From Pinus tabuliformis (Eukaryota; Streptophyta; Pinopsida; Pinales; Pinaceae): a DNA stretch of 64,000 bases. Numbering within the stretch: position 1 is the first letter of the stretch; the number at the start of each line of letters is the position of its first letter. The position numbers and the translations under genes were made by a program. The notes below the pieces were generated by a model. That model did no database searches. It had not been told where the DNA came from and saw nothing but the letters and a program-made list of their open reading frames with translations. The stretch lies in the NCBI GenBank assembly GCA_031772625.1, contig CM062820.1:91414421-91478420 (forward strand), given 5' to 3'. Of the stretch, positions 50,401 through 57,842 are shown one piece after another.

Positions 50401-53400
50401 ATATGATATTATAAATTTGGATAATGTCAAATGATATTCATATCAATGATCATGCTTTGCAGCTTTTCAATTCAAACCAAATTGTCATAGTGGACTCAAT
50501 TAATAAATTATATTTTATATTTATAAATTTTTAAGACCCTGACGCTCCCCCACGTTTCCTAAAAAATGGTAGGGAGCTTTTGCATAGGCCGCTCCCGCGC
50601 CCCCTCGCTCCCTCGCCCCCTTGTCCCGAAACCTTGGTGGAACATTGGTTTACAATCAAAAAGATCAAACTGCTGATGATGGCAGGATGGCACGGACATG
50701 CTGATCAGGTGCTGCTTCTTTCTGTCAAGAAAAACGGGGTGGACTGCATGGGTAGTTGACCAGTAGAGGTCAACAGAGTCACTAATGAAAGATAAATCAA
50801 TGGATATGAGTGACCCAAATAAACTCTTTCCCAGACGAGTTTGAAGGATGGAGCTTGCTTGCTTTCTAAGCAAGGTACTATGTATTCTAGGGAAAGGAAG
50901 AGAGGATTTGAGGGTTAGGTTTATGGGATAAGACTTGTGAAATGTATTAATTAGGAAAATTGAACTTAGAAAACTGATTAATTAAAGGGTATTAATTAAG
51001 TCATGAAATTTTCTAGAAGAACAAATGGATCGAGTTCTAGTTAATTTTAACCATCGATTATGTTTTAATCTTGGCCGTTGAAGCCTCAACGAGAGATTAT
51101 AAGAAGAAATTCGATGGGGGTGGGAGGACACACTTGGAGCCACCAGGAATTTGATATTGCTAGGAAATTGAACTCCAGAGTAGCAGTTGTTTGTTGCTGG
51201 AGGTGATTCAATAGTTTCAAACCAGTGAGAGAGGGGCAGGGATAGTAAGGTCAGAAGGAAGTTTTTCCAGTTCGGTGAGTGCATAGCAGAGAGATAGCGT
51301 ACTCTATAGAGAGGCTGACGTAGTGTAGAGAGGTGCCGCAAAGCTTCAGAGGGAGATCTGTATTTTGTTGAGGAGAAGTCAAGATTCAGTGGCAGGAGCC
51401 AGAGTGGGAGCCCGGAGGCCAGGAAGATCAAGTTTCCAGATCAACATCTGATCAACAGAGCGGGAGAAACGTTGGTCTGAGCTGGGTGACGTAGATCTGT
51501 GTAGGGTGATGCAGAGGCAGCGCAAAGGCAACAAGGAGCAACTCATCTTGAGCTAAGGTTAGTGTCGAATCACCAGTGGAAGTGAGTTTTTTCTCACTAG
51601 ACTTCTGTTAGTCATTTTCTCTGTATGGAAAGCTAGATTTGAGCTTCCATAGATTTCTACTCAGATTTACTACTACATAATAATAAAACACTCAACTACT
51701 GCATCGATTTTCCCAAGTTGGGTTTTTTCGGGGACATTGGTCCAAAAATAACGGTGTTTTATTGTGTGTGTGCATCTATTCTTCCAGTGTTTTTATTTCT
51801 TCCGCAATATTTATTTTGTGAAGGCTGCAGTGTATATGTTTCGATATTTGCCATAGGAAACTGCAAATAATTTGGTTGATTAATTTAACAAATAAAAGAA
51901 ACATTATCAGTTGCTGCAATAGGATTCGAGGTTAGCCAAATTTTCACATGGTATCGGAGCACAGATCATATGCGGAGAGATCAACATAGAAGGAAGGAGG
52001 CAGTTCGAATCTCTGCAGAGGAAACAATTCGAAATTCTCTAAAGTAGCGCAATCCCTTGGGCCAAGACGGTTAGTTTTTGAGGAAATTAATTTCTCTGAG
52101 AGAGTTGACAAAGAAACTAAATTTTCCAGATCCAAGATTGACAGAGGCAAAGGGAGTAGCAGCAGTTTCCTTGCAGAGCAGATCTTCAGCTAGGATGCAG
52201 ATATTTTGTAGCAGTTTGCTAGTGCAAAATAGTGTCAGGAGGGAGGAAGAGCACACACTGAGGGAATTCTTTCCTCGGGGGACTTTTAGCCCAGAAGTTT
52301 GAATTTTCCTAGCAGAGCAACAGTAGTTGTGTGCAGAGTTTCTCACTCCAGAAGGGAGTGCGAATAGCTGGGCAACAATTGCGCAGAGGAGAAGAGGAGG
52401 AATTCGACAGTTTTTTCAGAGATGGCATCATTAGGGCTGAGAGATCAAGATCGGTTGGACGGAGCCTCCAACTATGTGATCTGGAAGGCAAGAATTTCCC
52501 ATCTTCTGGATGAGTACGATCTCAAAGCTTATATCAATGGAGTTGTAGTTGTTCTCGCACATGCAGATTTGCTTAAGGCCTACAAGAAGGAGATGGCGAA
52601 GGAAAAGGGGCTGATTCTCGATGGAGTTCGAGATCACGTGGTGTCTCACATAGTTGGAAAAGGATACTGCTTGGGAGATGTGGGAAGCACTTGCACACTA
52701 TACGAGGGATCTTCTGAGCAATGGAAGATGCATCTCGAGGAGAAGCTAAGATGCACGAGAATGCAGAAAGTGGAGCGCATAGAGCCCTTCCTGACTAGGC
52801 TTCAGGATGTCCGAGATCATATGTCTGCAGTAGGGTCAATGCCTCAACCTACAGAGTTGGTACGGTTTGATCTCAACATCGTTTCCGAAGAATGGCAAGT
52901 CTTAGTCTAGAGTTTTCTGGGCAGAGAAAAGTTGCCACACTGGGATCGTATGTGGGCTGATCTACAACAATAGGAGATGAGGCCAGATTTGGTGAAGACC
53001 ACCATCACTGGTAGCAACAACAACAGTGGGATGAAGCAAGTAAAGGAAGAGGAGGATGTGGTCCTCGCATCTAAGGTTGCACACTTGGCAAGTATGCCAA
53101 TACATCCTTCCCTAGCAGAGACAATATGGCTAAGAGCATCTTGGAGTTGGTTCATTTGGATGTTTGTGGACCATTCTCATCTCCATCCCTTTTGGGATAC
53201 AAATACTATGTCACCTTCATTGATGACCACTTGAGAAAGACTTGGATCTTCTTCATGAAGAAGAAAGATGAAGTCTTCTCGAAGTTCATGGAGTTTAAAG
53301 CCTTGTTGGAGAACCAGATATGTAAAATGATCAAGGCACCGAGGTCAGACAACGATGGGGAGTGTTGTTGCCTTAATCCACACTTGGGATTATCATGGAG

Positions 53401-56400
53401 AAAAATCTTTGACTCCACTTAGTGTGGCCATGGGGGCAAGTTTTGAGTTGAGGCTGTCACTCAATTCTCAACTCCTTTGTCTAGGTTTACTCCTAGTCGA
53501 AGCCAAGGTGGGTGGACCCTACAAGAAAAACTAAGGCTTAACTAATTAAGCTAAGTTCTAGGAGTTAGTGAAAAATGACCAAGATACTATCCAACTATGT
53601 AGAGCAATAAAAGAATCAAAGCACAATCATGGGTTTAATGAGCATATACATCCATAATTATAGATATTGCAAGATGAAGGAAATAGACTAGTGCCGAATT
53701 ATAAGTACTTGCTAAGCAAATGATCCAGGTAAGATGATAACTTTGAAAAGCAATGCTTGGAAAGAAATGCTTGAAATAAAGATGCCCCAAAAGATCAATG
53801 TCTTTAAAAGTAAAAGTGGCCAATAAGATACTAGCAAGCATAATAAATTGAAAATACTTGAAAATGTAATAAGATGCTCAACAATTTGATACTTGAAATA
53901 ATAATGATTGCTCAAAATAAACAAGACTTGCCAAATAAGAGAGCAGATAAAGCATAAACCAAAGTATCAATCTTGCTTTGTGATGTAGTGAGATGTTCTT
54001 GGTAAATTTTAGATTTAGTTAGGTTGTCACTTGAGGTTAAGTGAATTAGATTGAATGATTGTTTGAACAAGTTTCAAAGTAACTCCCTTCCCTAGACCAC
54101 CCTCACGCAAGCTCGGATCTCAGAGTAAGGAGACAATAGGGGATGGAGGGTCCCTAATTACTTCTTCAACTAGTTAAGCTAGAGGTAAATTATTGCTCTA
54201 AGAAAGAAATGCAAAGTAAAGATCTAGTCTAGAAAGGTGGAATGCTTGAATGTAAAGAATAAATTAGCTACCAAACAAAATGACTATGCTATGTAGATGT
54301 TACAATGAAATGGAAAGATGGCTTAAGGAGAATCAGTTTAAGAAAAATTGCATGGAGTAGATGGAATAGCTTGCAAGTGAAGAATTAGATGCACTTAGTG
54401 TTTAATCTATTGTACTCTACTTGATAGATGACACAAAAATAGAACCACTCACACACCACACAAGGGTCTTTCCCAAATGGGGAAGGGTATGCCTAAGGGG
54501 AAAACCCCCTAACTCCCAAAAAAATGCCTTTAAGAGATTAGATCCCCCAACTTAAAGTGAAGGCTCAAGAACGATTTTGGAAAGAGCTTACAAATGAGTC
54601 ACTCAAAAGGGGAATGATACTCTTTTCCAAATGTTATAAGCTAGAAAATAATTACAAAGTGAATACTACAAATGATCACCTCTTGAAGAGGAATCACAAG
54701 AGTTAGAAAAACCAAAATTACAATTACTCTCTTAAAACCCCCTTATAAGCAAATAGGAGATATTACAAAATGTTACAAAAGAGGGAAATCCTTGAAGATT
54801 CCTCCAATGGAGAAGAAAGTTCTAAGAGGACTACAATGGTGGAGATTTGATAGTTTTTCAAGGTGTTTGTTGTAGATGCCCAAAGGCAAGATCCACCACT
54901 TTTCCTTCCTTGCCAAATTCTATCCCAAAAGTTTGTGAGGTAAGATATCTTCATTGTCTCAAAATTTGCTCCAAAAATGAGTCCTAAGTGTCTACAAATT
55001 TGCCCAAACAAACAACCCCCAAACTACAATACTGCTCGAAAGACAGCCAAGAGAAAAGTTAGCAAATGACTAATAAAAGCTTGGAACGCAACAAGTCTTA
55101 TCTTCATTTCCATCCAAATACCAAGGGTAATATCGAGGTATTTTATCCTGAGATTGGTAAGAGCACTTCGCACTCAATTCTTGTTCTTTTCCCAGGGCTT
55201 TTTCTAGTATGTATGTTTTCACTGTCATAACTATGTTGTTGTTGAGATCTTCTAGAATATTGTGTTGTATCGCTGAAGTGTCCAACGTTTCGGGTGGACA
55301 CTTCACCCATCTTCAAAGACAAAAAGCTATATTACGCATCTATATTATTCAGTAATATAGCTTTCTGTCCCTGAAGATGGGTGAAGTGGACACGTAAGCG
55401 ATACAACATAGTATTCCAGAAGGCTTAGTCTTTCACTTATTTTTTCTGTCTGAATTTTCTGCAGTCGGATAACTTATATTAGATCCGATATTAGTTTTCT
55501 TCAACTCCTAACCTCCATCGTTTGGGAGTTTATGGGCACTGGTCATTCTAAAATCATTGGTGAAGTGTGTATAGTTTGGGATACTCCTAGTGGCATTCTA
55601 CGAGTTGGCCAAAATTGAGAGGAGAATGTGTTGAGGTGACAGTGGGTGCACCTCCCGTGTGCCTAGTGTTTGGCACCTTGATCGAGCCTCGCCAAGGTTG
55701 CTAATTTCGGCAGTGTTAATAGTAGTTGGATTTGCTTGTTATACTTTGTCACATAACCAATTGCATCATCAACCTAGAAGTCAAAACCTTAACCTCTCTT
55801 GATGCCACCTTAAATAAGCTACCTTCCACGAATCAACTACTCATGGTTGAACTACTTGTAATATTCGTCATTGTTGTTGACACACTTGTGTTTAATTGGG
55901 TGGTCCATGGGTGACATCAACTAGTGAGTTGTTGTTGGCATCAACACATAATTGAATGGAGTTGTTAACGGAATCTTCCATTGACAGATGGAGTCTTCAT
56001 TGTAGATGAGTTGCTTGTTGACAAAGACTTTGTCGATGATTCTTTTGTTGGTGGATATCTTGCTAAATTTCCCATTGTTGACTCTCTCACTTGTTGATCA
56101 GCTTCTTGTAAATGATTCTTATTGTGATCTTGCTTGAGCTTTTGAAGGTCCTAACCCTTAAATCACCTTGGGATGTGTCTAATTTCCCAAAGAAGGTCCA
56201 ACAACTCGTTGACAAATCAAGTGATGTTGACAAAGGTGAAGAAGTGGAATTAAAACTAGCGAAATGAATTGCATAGTGTCATTTGTCAAAAAAACCTATT
56301 AGACTTCTATCGAGTAACTAGGATTTGCAAGAAGGGCACCCATCCCATTATAACTTTGGGTCAAGCTTGCTTAACCATAGTGTTTTTTTGTAGATTCAAG

Positions 56401-57781
56401 GCCACTTTATAATTTTTTGAAGTGACAATCCTTTTTCTCATTTGAAGTTTTTTAACTTATTAACAAGATACAAGTTGCAACAAAGATATTGATTTTTTCT
56501 ATGCAAAAAAATGACTTTATTGCACAAGGGAAAGTAAACAGGTGCCAGTGTTCCATGGGGATGCATCTCCCAATGTGGGCGGTGCGCTCCTCGTGTTTCT
56601 GATGCTCTCAGGGATGGCGTAACACCTGGGGAAATGTTTCTCCACTTCCCCCTTTTGGGGAAACTTGGGGAAACACATGGAGAAACATTTCTCCAATGTG
56701 AGGGATGCATTTCCCCAAAAGGGGTGCTTGTGGGTACCCCCCCTCAAAAAGGGTTTGACACCCCCCTTGACTTTTGCGTAAAAACAATAATTTATGAGTG
56801 GAGAAGCCTACTATTCAACCCTAGGGCCCTACCGCCCTTTTACTTGAATTTTTAACATTACCATTATTGTTTCAAGATGTTTGAGCGTGGTTCCAACTTC
56901 TAACTTCATTGGATTTCATATGGAGAAAGTATAATTTTGGATGCCACCCAAAATCTAGCAGACTTAATAGTTTTCAGGATTTTAGGACTGGGGGGATTGC
57001 AATGTTTTCATTGGATTCTATCATATATGAGGGTATGGAACTAGCATTTGATTAAGAACACCAAGCCCCATACGTACCTCATTGTCAGTGGCATTGAATG
57101 TTGAACTCCTCTGTCACGACCCTAGTAAAAATGTATCTGTCATTCAAACAAAATCTCCATTTGACTTGTTAAGCTTTTTCTATCTTATTTTAATGCTTAC
57201 AGGGTTGTATTGATAATGAGGATTCCAAGTAGACAATGATTTTGATGATATGTAGGTAGTTGTTGTAGCATGAATTATTTTGGACTATAGAGGCCATCTA
57301 GAGCCTCTTTGTTGATGTATTTTTATTTCAAAGATAGATTGCATTCGATGCTATTTTGGTTATATGCACCCTTGCTACATATATGAAAAACTTTTCATAT
57401 TTGTGTGTAATGGTTTGGATTCATATGGATGCACATGAATATTTATGCATTTTTTAGTTGACCGTTTTTTTGGTTTTTGATTTGTTTTGTTGGTTTAGTT
57501 CAATTCTTGGTTAAGGGGTTGAGCAGTTCGATGATCAGTCTGATTTTGATAAAATTGGTTCATTATCCATTGATCATTTTCAGTTTTGAATCTTGATTCT
57601 AGATACTAATGACCTCAGACTGAGTCTTGGATTCCTCACCTTTTACTACTTTTTGAGTTTGAGTAATTTCTATTTGCTATTTTGATATTCAGATGTTAGT
57701 ATCTACTATTTTGCTTAGTATTAATTAGATTCTAGAATATTGAATGATGAATTTAAATCAGTGTATACAATATTCGAATGA

Positions 57782-57842
<61 letters not shown>

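Larger units (their letters stand above)
41245..50775 (-). mobile_element. young gag-only (TR-GAG/LARD-like) gypsy-type retrotransposon with about 3.1-kb LTRs
   Basis: Left LTR 41245-44332 (missing about 39 bp at its outer end), interior 44333-46263, right LTR 46264-50775 (about 3.1 kb after removing a hAT insertion). The interior has one long gag frame and no protease, RT or integrase, so mobilisation would need enzymes from another element. The tRNA-Asp type primer site places it with the Tat/Athila/Ogre branch of Ty3/gypsy. The LTRs differ at few positions per several hundred bases by eye, suggesting a recent insertion. Confidence 0.88.
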
